DNA from: Kitasatospora indigofera
Lineage (GTDB): Bacteria > Actinomycetota > Actinomycetes > Streptomycetales > Streptomycetaceae
NCBI RefSeq assembly: GCF_014655955.1
Contig: NZ_BNBO01000021.1
Span: 1-64,000, forward strand
Direction of reading: 5' to 3'
DNA length: 64,000 nt
This document shows, piece after piece, positions 39,515 through 48,516 of this stretch. The notes under the pieces were generated by a model that was not told the DNA's origin, searched no databases, and saw only the letters and a list, made by a program, of their open reading frames with translations. Numbering within the stretch: the first letter of the stretch is position 1; the number at the start of each line of letters is the position of its first letter. A program made the position numbers and the translations under genes.

Positions 39515-40198
39515 GTGAACCAGATCTGGCTGGGCGTCGCCGCAGCTCTCGCCCTGCCCCTCGGCCTGCTGCTGATCCGCGAGCGGCGGGCGGACGGCCG
39601 CCCGGCCGGGCCGCCGCCAGACCGGCCGGAGCGCGGCCCGGAGCGGCGGCGTACGGCCGGCCGGCCGGAGGTGAGCGACCCGGCGGAGGTCGCCTACTGG
39701 AACCCGCTGCAGCTGATCGGCTCCCCTTCGCGGGAGGTCGGCGAGGGCCGGTGGGAGGACCGCAGCCGGCTGAACGTCCCCGGGCCGTTCTACGGCGGCG
39801 CCACCGACAGCGGCGGGCACGGTCCGGCGTGCGCGCCGCGGCACGTCCTCTTCGGTGACCGGGGCACGGAATTCGTCTACCGCCAGGCCGCCGGCCCCGA
39901 CGAACTGGCGGACCTCCAGGAGGCTTTCGGCGAGGAGCTCTTCCGCGGCTACGCCGGCGACGGTGACGAGCACTGGACGCCGGACGCCGTCCGGGAGTGG
40001 TGGGCCGGCCGGGCGGGGGTGCGCCGCTGGATCGAGGAGGACCTGGCAGGCCGGGGCGGCGGTGACAACGAGCGGAAGTCGCTGCTGGCCTTCGCCGCCC
40101 ACCTGGACGACGGGCTGGAGGACTACCTGCGCGGGTACCTGTTCTGGCTGGCCGAGGGCCGGGAGCCGAAGGCCGGCGAGCCGCTCCCGTCGCTCTGA
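39515..40198 (+). CDS. Membrane-anchored hypothetical protein
   Basis: A 227-residue protein. An N-terminal helix (IWLGVAAALALPLGLLLI, residues 3-20) anchors it, followed by a charged Arg/Pro-rich linker. The soluble part has Trp- and acid-rich segments (YWNPLQLIGSPSREVG, WEDRSRLNVPGPFYGGATDS, HVLFGDRGTEFVYRQ, EWWAGRAGVRRWIEEDL). I do not recognise the family. The GTG at 39515 is the best start, directly before the hydrophobic helix. Confidence 0.65.
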   Translation: MNQIWLGVAAALALPLGLLLIRERRADGRPAGPPPDRPERGPERRRTAGRPEVSDPAEVAYWNPLQLIGSPSREVGEGRWEDRSRLNVPGPFYGGATDSGGHGPACAPRHVLFGDRGTEFVYRQAAGPDELADLQEAFGEELFRGYAGDGDEHWTPDAVREWWAGRAGVRRWIEEDLAGRGGGDNERKSLLAFAAHLDDGLEDYLRGYLFWLAEGREPKAGEPLPSL

Positions 40199-40227
40199 GG
40201 AGGCTCCGCGCGCCCCCTGGCCGAAGT

Positions 40228-40246
40228 ATTGAATCGATGCTTCAAT
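40228..40246. promoter_or_regulatory. ATTGAA-N7-TTCAAT operator at the TetR gene
   Basis: A 19-bp inverted repeat with 6-bp arms. It overlaps the first in-frame ATG (40245) of the downstream TetR gene, so the repressor probably binds over its own transcription and translation start. Confidence 0.55.
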
Positions 40247-40253
40247 GCTTCCC

Positions 40254-40865
40254 ATGCCCTACCGACGCACCCCCGCCGTACAGGCCCGCCTGGACGCCCA
40301 GCGCGAGGCGGTGCTCCAGGCCGCCGTCGGCCTGCTGGCCGAGCGCGGCTACGGCGGCTGCTCGATGGCCGCCGTCGCCGACCGGGCCGGCATCGCCACC
40401 GGCAGCCTCTACCAGCACTTCGCCAACAAGGCGGAGCTGTCGGTGGAGCTGTTCCGGCGGGTGGTCAGCCGGGAGATCGCCGCCGTCACCGAGGCCGTCG
40501 CCCGCCACGACGCCCCGCAGGCCAAGGTCGCCGCCGTCGTCGAGACCTTCGCCGTCCGCGCGCTGAAGGCACCGCGCCTCGCGTACGCGCTGCTGGTCGA
40601 GCCCGCCGACGCGGTCGTCGACACCGAGCGGCTGGTGTTCCGGCGGGCCTTCCGCGACGTGATAGCGACCCAGATCGCGGCGGCCGTCGCCGCCGGCCGG
40701 CTGCCCGAGCAGGACCCGGAGCTCACCGCCGCCGCGCTGGTCGGCGCGGTCGGCGAGGCCCTGGCCGGACCGCTCGCCGCCGGCTCCGCCCCGGACGAGG
40801 TCATCCCCGGCCTGGTCTCCTTCACCCTGCGTGCCCTGGGAGGACACGATGCCACCGACGCATGA
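40254..40865 (+). CDS. TetR-family regulator of the aidB-like operon
   Basis: A 203-residue regulator with a standard TetR N-domain (MAAVADRAGIATGSLYQHFA, about residues 42-61) and a C-terminal domain (TetR_C type) with KAPRLAYALLVEPADAVVD. The coding region overlaps the acyl-CoA dehydrogenase gene start by 17 bases. An in-frame ATG at 40245 is also possible, but it is inside the operator palindrome. Leaderless translation from either ATG is plausible, since neither has a binding site. It should repress the operon and respond to an acyl-CoA-like ligand. Confidence 0.88.
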   Translation: MPYRRTPAVQARLDAQREAVLQAAVGLLAERGYGGCSMAAVADRAGIATGSLYQHFANKAELSVELFRRVVSREIAAVTEAVARHDAPQAKVAAVVETFAVRALKAPRLAYALLVEPADAVVDTERLVFRRAFRDVIATQIAAAVAAGRLPEQDPELTAAALVGAVGEALAGPLAAGSAPDEVIPGLVSFTLRALGGHDATDA

Positions 40866-42486
40866 GGTCACCAACCAGGTGCCGCTGCCCTACGGCCACG
40901 ACACCGCCGACGACCCGGGCCTGATCGAGGCCCTGCACCGGGCCGGCGCCGGCTGGGCCGAGCCCGAACTGCACCGGCTCGGCGTGCTGGCCGGCTCCGA
41001 GCAGGCCGCCGAGTGGGGCCGGCTGGCCAACGAGCACCCGCCGGTGCTGCGCACCCACGACCGCTTCGGCAACCGGATCGACGAGGTCGAGTTCCACCCG
41101 CACTGGCACGACCTGATGCGGACCGCCGTCGGCCACGGCCTGCACGCCGCCCCCTGGCGCGACAACCGCCCCGGCGCGCACACCGCCCGGGCCGCCAAGT
41201 TCTACGTCTGGAGCCAGGTCGAGGCGGGCCACACCTGCCCGGTCTCCATGACGTACGCGGCCGTGCCGGCCCTGCGGGCCACCCCCGCGCTCGCCGAGTG
41301 GCTCGAACCCCTGCTCGCGGCGCCCGAGTACGACTTCGGACTGCGCGAGCCGCACACCAAGCGCGGCCTGATCGCCGGCATGTCGATGACCGAGAAGCAG
41401 GGCGGCTCCGACGTCCGCGCCAACACCACCACGGCCGTCCCGCAGCCCGACGGCAGTTACCGGCTGACCGGGCACAAGTGGTTCACCTCGGCGCCGATGT
41501 CCGACCTGTTCCTGACCCTCGCCCAGGCCCCCGGCGGCCTGAGCTGCTTCATGCTGCCCCGGGTGCTGCCCGACGGCGGGCGCAACCGGATCCAGCTCCA
41601 GCGGCTCAAGGACAAGCTGGGCAACAAGTCGAACGCCTCCGCCGAGATCGAGTACGACGGCGCGGTCGGCCTGCTGGTCGGCGAGGAGGGCCGCGGGGTG
41701 CCGACCATCATCGAGATGGTCAACATGACCCGGCTGGACTGCACCCTCGGCGCCGCCGCCGGGATCCGGCTGGGCACCACCCGCGCCCTCCAGCACGCCA
41801 CCCACCGGCGGGCGTTCGGCGCCGCGCTGGTCGACCAGCCGCTGATGCGCAACGTGCTCGCGGACCTGGTGGTGGAGTCCGAGGCGGCCACCGCCGTCGC
41901 CATGCGGCTGGCCGCCGCCACCGACGCGGCGCTGGCCGGCAACGAGAACGAGGCGCTGGTCCGCCGGCTCGGCCTGGCCGTCGCCAAGTACTGGGTCTGC
42001 AAGCGTGGTCCGGCGCACGCCGCCGAGGCCCTCGAATGCCTCGGCGGCAACGGCTACGTGGAGGAGTCCGGGATGCCCCGGCTCTACCGGGAGGCGCCGC
42101 TGGTCTCGATCTGGGAGGGCTCCGGCAACGTCGCGGCGCTGGACGCACTGCGCGCGATGGCCAAACGCCCGGAGAGCGTCGAGGCCTTCCTCGGCGAACT
42201 CGACCTGGCCGCAGGGGCGGACCGCCGCCTGGACACCGCCGTCGCGGGACTGCGCAAGGAGCTCACCGACCCGACCGACCTGGAGTACCGCACCCGCCGG
42301 CTGGTCGAGTCGATGGCGCTGGCCCTCCAGGGCTCGCTGCTGGTCCGGTACGGCAGCCCGGCGGTCGCCGACGCGTTCTGCGCCTCCCGGCTCGGCGGGG
42401 ACCACGGCGGCGCCTTCGGCACCCTGCCGGCCGGCCTGGACACCGCCGCGATCCTGGCCCGGGCGGCCACCCCGGTCCTGCGGTGA
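40849..42486 (+). CDS. AidB-like acyl-CoA dehydrogenase
   Basis: A 545-residue flavoprotein of the AidB branch, close to the 541 residues of E. coli AidB. The FAD segment SMTEKQGGSDVRANTT, the GHKWFTSAPMSD strand, LPRVLPDGGRNRIQLQRLKD and the later motifs NMTRLDCTLGAAAG, GGNGYVEESGMPRLYREAP and IWEGSGN all follow AidB. AidB binds DNA and may protect it in the alkylation response. The catalytic state in this protein is uncertain. ATG 40849 follows GGGAGGAC and lies inside the end of the TetR gene. It is co-translated with the amidohydrolase (GTGA overlap). Confidence 0.92.
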   Translation: MPPTHEVTNQVPLPYGHDTADDPGLIEALHRAGAGWAEPELHRLGVLAGSEQAAEWGRLANEHPPVLRTHDRFGNRIDEVEFHPHWHDLMRTAVGHGLHAAPWRDNRPGAHTARAAKFYVWSQVEAGHTCPVSMTYAAVPALRATPALAEWLEPLLAAPEYDFGLREPHTKRGLIAGMSMTEKQGGSDVRANTTTAVPQPDGSYRLTGHKWFTSAPMSDLFLTLAQAPGGLSCFMLPRVLPDGGRNRIQLQRLKDKLGNKSNASAEIEYDGAVGLLVGEEGRGVPTIIEMVNMTRLDCTLGAAAGIRLGTTRALQHATHRRAFGAALVDQPLMRNVLADLVVESEAATAVAMRLAAATDAALAGNENEALVRRLGLAVAKYWVCKRGPAHAAEALECLGGNGYVEESGMPRLYREAPLVSIWEGSGNVAALDALRAMAKRPESVEAFLGELDLAAGADRRLDTAVAGLRKELTDPTDLEYRTRRLVESMALALQGSLLVRYGSPAVADAFCASRLGGDHGGAFGTLPAGLDTAAILARAATPVLR

Positions 42487-43370
42487 GCGCCGCCGAGGTC
42501 CGGGCCTTCTGGCAGGGCCTCGGCCTGCCCGGACTGGTCGACGTGCACACCCACTTCATGCCCAAGAACGTCCTGGACAAGGTGTGGGCGTACTTCGACG
42601 CGGCCGGCCCGCTGCTGGGCCGGCCCTGGCCGATCACCTACCGCGAGGAGGAGGCCCGCCGGGTCGAGCTGCTGCGGGAGTTCGGCGTCCGGGCGTTCAC
42701 CGCGATGCTCTACCCGCACAAGCCCGGCATGGCGGCCTGGCTGAACGCCTGGGCGGCCGGCTTCGCCGCCCGCACCCCGGACTGCCTGCACACCGCCACC
42801 TTCTACCCCGAGCCCGGGGCCGCCGGGTACGTGGCGCGGGCGCTCGCCGACGGCGCCCGGGTCTTCAAGGCGCACCTCCAGGTCGGCGGGTACGACCCCG
42901 CCGACCCGCTGCTGGACGAGGTCTGGGGGCTGCTCGCCGAGAGCGGCACCCCGGTGGTCACCCACTGCGGCTCGGGCCCGGCGCCCGGCAAGCACACCGG
43001 CCCGGGGCCGATCGGCGCGGTGCTCGCCCGGCATCCCCGACTGCCGCTGGTGGTGGCGCACATGGGCCTGCCCGAGTACGGGGACTTCCTCGACCTGGCC
43101 GAGCGGTACCCGCGGGTCCGGCTGGACACCACGATGGCGTTCACCGCCTTCACCGAGCGGGACAGTCCCTTCCCGCCCGCCGAACTGCCGCGCCTGCGGG
43201 CCCTCCAGGGCCGGATCCTGCTCGGCACGGACTTCCCCAACATCCCGTACCCGTACGCCGAGGCGCTGGACGCGCTGGCCGGGCTCGGGCTGGGGGAGGA
43301 TTGGCTGCGGGCGGTCTGCCACGACAACGCGGCCGCGCTGTTCAACCTCGCTCCCGGCCGGGCCGCCTGA
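42483..43370 (+). CDS. Amidohydrolase-family (Amidohydro_2) enzyme
   Basis: A 295-residue TIM-barrel metal enzyme. The N-terminal metal motif is VDVHTHFMPK (residues 20-29), followed by VVTHCGSGPAPG, VVAHMGLPEYGDFLDL and the C-terminal catalytic aspartate in LLGTDFPNIPYPY. Amidohydrolase_2 members include decarboxylases and lactonases; the substrate is unknown. It starts at GTG 42483 and overlaps the AidB-like stop by 4 bases, so the two probably act in one pathway under the upstream TetR regulator. Confidence 0.9.
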   Translation: MSAAEVRAFWQGLGLPGLVDVHTHFMPKNVLDKVWAYFDAAGPLLGRPWPITYREEEARRVELLREFGVRAFTAMLYPHKPGMAAWLNAWAAGFAARTPDCLHTATFYPEPGAAGYVARALADGARVFKAHLQVGGYDPADPLLDEVWGLLAESGTPVVTHCGSGPAPGKHTGPGPIGAVLARHPRLPLVVAHMGLPEYGDFLDLAERYPRVRLDTTMAFTAFTERDSPFPPAELPRLRALQGRILLGTDFPNIPYPYAEALDALAGLGLGEDWLRAVCHDNAAALFNLAPGRAA

Positions 43371-43373
43371 CGG

Positions 43374-44174
43374 TCAGCCGACCCCGGCGAGCGCCTTCAG
43401 GGCGTCCCCGTGCAGGCCCGGCGCCGCCGCCAGGAAGCTGTCGGCGGCCGGTGTCCACGGCGCGCCGAGGGCGTCCGTCACCACCGCGCCGGCCTCGGCC
43501 GCGATCAGCGCGCCCGGCAGCAGGTTGCCGGCGTCCGGCCCGTACTCCCAGAACAGCCCGAGGTGGCCGGAGCCGACCTGGGCCACCTGGAGGGCGGTCG
43601 GGCCGAGGTTCCGTACGGCCAGCACCCGGGCCAGCACGGCCGGCAGCGCGGCGCCCGCCCGGCGCAGCGCCACCGGGTCCTGCGCGGCCAGCGGCGGGTG
43701 GCCGAACCCGGCCACCGCGACGGCGAGTTCGCGGTCGACCGGCGCGGCCGGCCGGCCGTCCAGCACCGCACCGCCGCCGAGCACCGCCGCGTACGTGGAG
43801 CCGCCCAGCTGCGGCGCGTGCACCACCGCCAGCACCGCCCGGCCGTCCCGGACCAGGGTCGCCGTCACCGCCCAGTGCGGCAGCCCCAGCAGGTACTGGA
43901 CGGCCCCGTCGGTCGGGTCGCAGACCCACCACTCGCCCTCGGCCGGCACGGTGGCCTCCAGCTCGTCGCCCACCTGGCCGGCCCCCGGGCGCAACCGGCC
44001 CAGCCGCAGCCGCAGTTCCTCGCCGGCCGGGCCGTCCAGCGCGGCGAACCGCGCCATCGCCTCCGGCAGCGTCCGGGCCGGCGAGGGCTCGGCGGGGCGG
44101 GCGGCCGCCAACCGGGCGCCCACCGCCCGGACAGCGTCCACGACCTCGGGGAGCAACTGCTGGATCTCGTTCAT
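43374..44174 (-). CDS. Inositol monophosphatase-family protein
   Basis: A 266-residue protein with the IMPase fold. The metal-binding aspartate region reads WWVCDPTDGAVQYL, a variant of the family's DPxDGTxN motif. An upstream Glu (GDELEAT) and the late SGHLGLFWEYGPDAGNLLPG, which resembles the family's WDxAAG segment, are present. Because TN is replaced by AV, activity on the usual sugar or inositol phosphates is uncertain. ATG 44174 follows GGAGG. It is divergent from the AsnC-type gene 109 bases away and convergent with the amidohydrolase gene. Confidence 0.85.
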   Translation of the reverse strand: MNEIQQLLPEVVDAVRAVGARLAAARPAEPSPARTLPEAMARFAALDGPAGEELRLRLGRLRPGAGQVGDELEATVPAEGEWWVCDPTDGAVQYLLGLPHWAVTATLVRDGRAVLAVVHAPQLGGSTYAAVLGGGAVLDGRPAAPVDRELAVAVAGFGHPPLAAQDPVALRRAGAALPAVLARVLAVRNLGPTALQVAQVGSGHLGLFWEYGPDAGNLLPGALIAAEAGAVVTDALGAPWTPAADSFLAAAPGLHGDALKALAGVG

Positions 44175-44282
44175 GGCGGCCTCCGTCCGTGCGCCGGGAG
44201 CGTCCCGGGTGCAGGACACGTCGTATCGTTGCGTCGGCCGGACCGGACCTCGGAGCGGCCGCGACAGCGGAGATCGGACACC

Positions 44283-45278
44283 ATGGACACCTCGACGGCG
44301 GATCCGGCCACGGTGCTGGACACCCTGGACCGCAGGCTGGTCTGCGCCCTCCAGGTCGACGGCCGGGCCGAGAGCGGCCGGCTCGCCGAGGTGCTCGGGG
44401 TCTCGGTGCGGACGGTCACCCGCCGGCTGGCCCGGATGCGGCAGGCCGGCCTGCTGACGGTGGTCCGGATGCCCGACGCCGAGTTCGGTGCGGTGGGGGC
44501 GCTGCTGCTGCGGGTCCGGGTGCTGCGCGGCAAGGTCGACACCGTCGCGCACGCCCTCGCCGCCCGGCCGGACGTCCCGTTCGTCGACGTGATGCTCGGC
44601 GGAGGTGAGGTCAGCGCCGTCGTGCTGGCCGGCGAGGGCGCCCGCGACCGGCTGCTGCACGGCCAACTGCCCGCCACCGGCTCGGTGCTGGAGAGCACCG
44701 CGCACGTCGTGCTGCACGCCTTCGCCGACGCCGGCCAGTGGCGGGCCGGGTACCTGGACGCCGCCGAGGCCGCCGCCCTCAGGCCGCCGCCGCCCAGCAC
44801 CCCGCCGCCGGTCACCGACGCCCTGGACCAGCTCCTGCTCGCCCGGCTGGGCGAGGACGCCCGCCTCCCGCACGCGGCCCTGGCGGCAGCCGTCGGAGCC
44901 CCCGAGACCACCGTCCGGCGCCGGCTGCACCGCCTCGCGGCCGGCGGCCTGCTGCGCACCCACGCCACCGTCGACCCGCGGCTGCTCGGGATGGCGGTGG
45001 ACGCCAACCTCTGGATCGACGTCCCGCCCGGCCGGCTCGCCGAGGTGGGCGAGGCACTGGCCGCGCACCCGCAGGTGCACGGGGTGTTCGCCACCAGCGG
45101 CCCGAGCAACCTGCTGGCCACCGTCTTCTGCCCGGACCACGGCGGCCTCTACCGGTTCACCACCGGAACGCTCGGCCCGCTCGGCGTCACCCGCGCCGAG
45201 ACCGCCGTCGTCGGGCGGGCCGTCAAGCGGGCCGGCGTGCTGCTGTCAGCGCCGGGCGGCCGCCCCCGACCCGCCTGA
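44283..45278 (+). CDS. Lrp/AsnC regulator with two complete HTH-RAM modules
   Basis: A 331-residue protein formed from two AsnC units. The first helix-turn-helix is SGRLAEVLGVSVRTVTRRLA (residues 32-51) and the second is LPHAALAAAVGAPETTVRRR (about 198-217). Each is followed by a RAM-type sensor domain. Such double proteins probably fold like an intramolecular dimer. The divergent IMPase-family gene is its likely target. Its 3' end overlaps the convergent AfsR-like gene by 33 bases. Confidence 0.88.
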   Translation: MDTSTADPATVLDTLDRRLVCALQVDGRAESGRLAEVLGVSVRTVTRRLARMRQAGLLTVVRMPDAEFGAVGALLLRVRVLRGKVDTVAHALAARPDVPFVDVMLGGGEVSAVVLAGEGARDRLLHGQLPATGSVLESTAHVVLHAFADAGQWRAGYLDAAEAAALRPPPPSTPPPVTDALDQLLLARLGEDARLPHAALAAAVGAPETTVRRRLHRLAAGGLLRTHATVDPRLLGMAVDANLWIDVPPGRLAEVGEALAAHPQVHGVFATSGPSNLLATVFCPDHGGLYRFTTGTLGPLGVTRAETAVVGRAVKRAGVLLSAPGGRPRPA

Positions 45279-48227
45279 GCGCGGGGAGGGCACCGTGCCC
45301 AGCAGCGTCGGGGCGGGCGCGCCCACCACGGCCGGCGCGATCAGCTCCTCCAGCTCGGCGACCAGCGGGGAGTCGGTGCCGGCCAGCGCCCGCAGCGCCT
45401 CCTGCCAGTGCGCCACGGCCTCGGCCCGGCGCCCCCGGGCGTCCAGGATCAGCCCGCTGACGTGCTGGGCGAGGCCCTGCGAGTAGGTGTCGCCGCGCTC
45501 GGCGGCCTTGCCCAGCAGCGCCTGGCACTCCCGCTCGGCCTCCTCGTCCCGGCGCAGGCCGTGCAGCGAGCGGACCAGCCCGAGACGGGCCTGCGACTCG
45601 TGGTGCCAGTCGTCGTTGCCCGTCAGCAGCCGCATGCAGGTCTCGAAGTGCGGCAGCGCCTGGTCGGGTTCGCCGAGGGTCAGGTGCGCGTAGCCGATGT
45701 TGGTGCGCGCCGCCTGCCGGATGATGGAGTCGCCGATCCGCTCGCCCGACTCCAGGCTCAGCCGGTGGAAGTGGATCGCCAGCCGGGGGTCGTCCTGCTC
45801 CCGGAGGTTGCCCAGGGTGCTCAGCACGATCGCCTCGTCCCGCTCCACGCCGCGGCGCCGGGCGATCAGCAGGCACTCCTCCAGGACGACGGTGGCCTCG
45901 GCGGTCCGGCCGAGGTCCCGCAGCAGCAGCCCCCGGTTGCCGAGCGCCGGCTGCACCCGGTCGTCGTCGCCGAGCGCCCGCCAGACCTCGATCGCCTGGT
46001 CGTTCAGGGCCAGCGCGGCCTCGAACTGGCCGGCCATGTAGTGGCCGGCGGCGAGGTCGCTGAACGCCTGCCCCTGCGCCGCCGGGTCGGCGGCGGCCCG
46101 GGCGGTGGCCAGCGCGACCTCGCTGAGGACCCGCAGGGCCTCGACCCGCCCACGGCGCTGCAGGTACGGCGAGAGCGACCGGGCCAGCGCCAGCACCGCC
46201 TCCCGGTGGGCCGGCAGACCGGCGAAGTTCACCGCCAGCGCGGCCATGTTCGACAGCTCGCGGTCGCACCAGGCGAAGGCCGCGGCGGAGTCGGCGAACG
46301 GCTGCGCCGAGCCGACCGGGTCGGGCAGCCGGCGGTCGCGCTCCCCGCCGGGCGGCAGGATCGCCAGCACCGACTCCCGGGCGGCGGCCGCGTACCAGCG
46401 CAGGGCCCGGTCGGCGGCCGCCTCCCGGGCGGCCAGCGGGTCGAGGCGTCCGGCGAGTTCGCGGGCGAAGTCGCGGACCAGGTCGTGCGGCGCGTAGCTG
46501 CCGAAGTCGGTCTCCTCCAGCAGGGCGACGTCCACCAGCCGCTCCAGCGCGGCGGCCGCGCGGGGCTCCTCGTCGTCCATCAGCCGGGCGAGCAGCGGCG
46601 CGCCGTACTCGGCGAGGTCCAGGGCGCCGATCCGGCGCAGCGCGAGGGCGGCGTCGCGGTCGTCCTCACGCTCCGAGGTGAGCAGCGCGTCGTGGGCCAC
46701 GGCCAGCGAGCGGCGCACGCTGAGGTCGTCGTACTCCAGCTGGTCGAGCCGGCGCTCCTCGTCGGTGAGCAGCTCCACCAGGGCCTCGGCGGTCAGTGCC
46801 CGCCGTACGGCCAGGCGGGCCGCCACGACCCGTAGGGCGAGCGGCAGCTGGCCGCAGAGTTCGACCAGCCGGCGGACCGCCGGGCAGTCGTGCTCCGCCG
46901 GATCGCGCCCGGAGGCGCTGGTGATCAGCGCGGTGCTCTCGTCGGCGGTGAGCGGGGCGAGCGGGATGTGGGTGGCGCCGTCCAGGGCGGCCAGCGGGGG
47001 CCGGCTGGTGACCAGCACGGCGCAGCCCGGGCCGGCCGGCAGCAGCGGGCGGACCTGGGCGGCCGAGGCGGCGTCGTCGAGCACGATCAGGGTGCGGGTG
47101 GCGTCCAGGGTGGAGCGCAGCAGGGCGGCCGCGGTGTCGGCGTCGCCGGGGATCAGCCGGGGTTCCACGCCCAGTCCGCGCAGCAGCACGCCGAGGGCCT
47201 GCAGCGGTTCGAGCGGGGCCACGCCCTGGGTCGCGCCGTGCAGGTTGAGGAAGAGCTGCCCGTCGGGGAAGTGCTCGCGCAGGGACCGGGAGACCTGCAG
47301 CGCCAGCCCGGTCTTGCCGACCCCGGCCATGCCGCTGACGACCGCCACCGCGGGCTGCCCGTCGTCGGCGGTGAGGGCCGCGTGCACGGCCCGGAGCTGC
47401 TCCGAGCGCCCGACGAAGTGGGCCGGCGGGACCGGGAGTTGGGCGGGCCTCGGCCGGGCGGCGGCGGGCGCCGGCTGCTCGGCCGGGCCCGGCTGGGTGG
47501 TGAGGATCTCCTGGTAGGCCTCGCGGACGGCGCGGCCCGGTTCGACCCCCAGCTCGTCGACCAGGGCCCGGCGCAGGGCGTGGAAGGCGGCGATCGCGTC
47601 GGCCTGCCGGTTCGTCCGGTGCAGCGCGAGCATCAACTGCCGGTGGAAGGCCTCCCGGTAGGGGTGCTCGCGGGTCAGCGAGCCGAGCTCGGCGGTCAGG
47701 AACTCGTGCTGCCCGAGCTGCAGTGCCGCGTCGTAGCGCCACTCCAGCAGCTGCAGGTGCTGGTCCGTCAGCCGGTCGACCAGCGGGTGCTGGGCGAAGG
47801 CCGGCACGTCCGCGAGCGGCCGTCCGCGCCAGAGTTCGAGGGCCGCGGCGCTCTCCCGCTCCACGCCGGTCCAGTCCTGGCGCTGGTGGGCGCTGCGGGC
47901 GGCGGCCAGCCGGGCGGCGAACAGCTCGGTGTCCAGCTCGCCCGGCTCGACGTGCAGCAGGAAGCCCTGGGGGACGGCCCGCAGGCGCGAGTCGCCGTCG
48001 GTGGCGAGCGCGCGGCGCAGCCGGGCCACGTGGTTGTGCAGCGAGGCGGTCGCGGTGGCGGGCGGGTGCTCGCCCCAGAGCGCTTCCTTGAGGGTGTCGA
48101 GCGGGACCTGCCGGCCGGGGCGCAGCAGCAGGGCGGTCAGCAGCGTCCTGCTCTTGAGGGCGCCGACCGGGCGCCCGGTACCTGCATCGCTGTGCACGGT
48201 CAGCGGACCGAGCAGACCAAAACGCAT
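45246..48227 (-). CDS. AfsR-like SARP-STAND-TPR transcriptional regulator
   Basis: A 993-residue regulator, the same length as Streptomyces coelicolor AfsR. The SARP DNA-binding domain is at 1-95 (MRFGLLGPLTVHS, GALKSRTLLTALLLRPGRQV), BTAD at 95-245, an NB-ARC ATPase with VVSGMAGVGKTGLALQVSRS, LIVLDDA and LVTSRPP at about 280-560, and C-terminal TPRs from about 700. AfsR-type proteins activate antibiotic genes and respond to nucleotide or phosphorylation state. The start is ATG 48227 behind GGGAGA. No afsK or biosynthetic cluster is in the window, so the target genes lie elsewhere. Confidence 0.92.
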   Translation of the reverse strand: MRFGLLGPLTVHSDAGTGRPVGALKSRTLLTALLLRPGRQVPLDTLKEALWGEHPPATATASLHNHVARLRRALATDGDSRLRAVPQGFLLHVEPGELDTELFAARLAAARSAHQRQDWTGVERESAAALELWRGRPLADVPAFAQHPLVDRLTDQHLQLLEWRYDAALQLGQHEFLTAELGSLTREHPYREAFHRQLMLALHRTNRQADAIAAFHALRRALVDELGVEPGRAVREAYQEILTTQPGPAEQPAPAAARPRPAQLPVPPAHFVGRSEQLRAVHAALTADDGQPAVAVVSGMAGVGKTGLALQVSRSLREHFPDGQLFLNLHGATQGVAPLEPLQALGVLLRGLGVEPRLIPGDADTAAALLRSTLDATRTLIVLDDAASAAQVRPLLPAGPGCAVLVTSRPPLAALDGATHIPLAPLTADESTALITSASGRDPAEHDCPAVRRLVELCGQLPLALRVVAARLAVRRALTAEALVELLTDEERRLDQLEYDDLSVRRSLAVAHDALLTSEREDDRDAALALRRIGALDLAEYGAPLLARLMDDEEPRAAAALERLVDVALLEETDFGSYAPHDLVRDFARELAGRLDPLAAREAAADRALRWYAAAARESVLAILPPGGERDRRLPDPVGSAQPFADSAAAFAWCDRELSNMAALAVNFAGLPAHREAVLALARSLSPYLQRRGRVEALRVLSEVALATARAAADPAAQGQAFSDLAAGHYMAGQFEAALALNDQAIEVWRALGDDDRVQPALGNRGLLLRDLGRTAEATVVLEECLLIARRRGVERDEAIVLSTLGNLREQDDPRLAIHFHRLSLESGERIGDSIIRQAARTNIGYAHLTLGEPDQALPHFETCMRLLTGNDDWHHESQARLGLVRSLHGLRRDEEAERECQALLGKAAERGDTYSQGLAQHVSGLILDARGRRAEAVAHWQEALRALAGTDSPLVAELEELIAPAVVGAPAPTLLGTVPSPRSGGSGAAARR

Positions 48228-48516
48228 GTCACAAGTCTCCCGTGATGGACCCGGCCGCCCCCATCGACTCTGCGCCGTCGGTCCTGTTGGTGACATGTTA
48301 GTGGTCCGTTGGCGGGACCCCGCAGGATCGGTGACTGATGACCCGTCCTGCGCGGGGCGGTCCGGCCACGGGGGTGTCGGACGGCTCCGCCGGCGACGCG
48401 GCGGCCGAGCCGCTGCCGGGCGGCCCGTTCGTGGACGCCCGGCCGATCCGCCCGCGGCGCCGGCCGGGCCGGAGCGGCCGGCGGATGCTGCCGGCCGGGA
48501 CGGGCGGACCGGGCCG
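48228..48516. other. Intergenic region without a supported gene
   Basis: About 290 bases between two minus-strand genes. A plus-strand frame here is Pro/Gly/Arg-rich and overlaps the next gene antisense, so I reject it. The AfsR-like promoter must lie in the left part (near TGACATGTTAGTGG). Confidence 0.4.
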
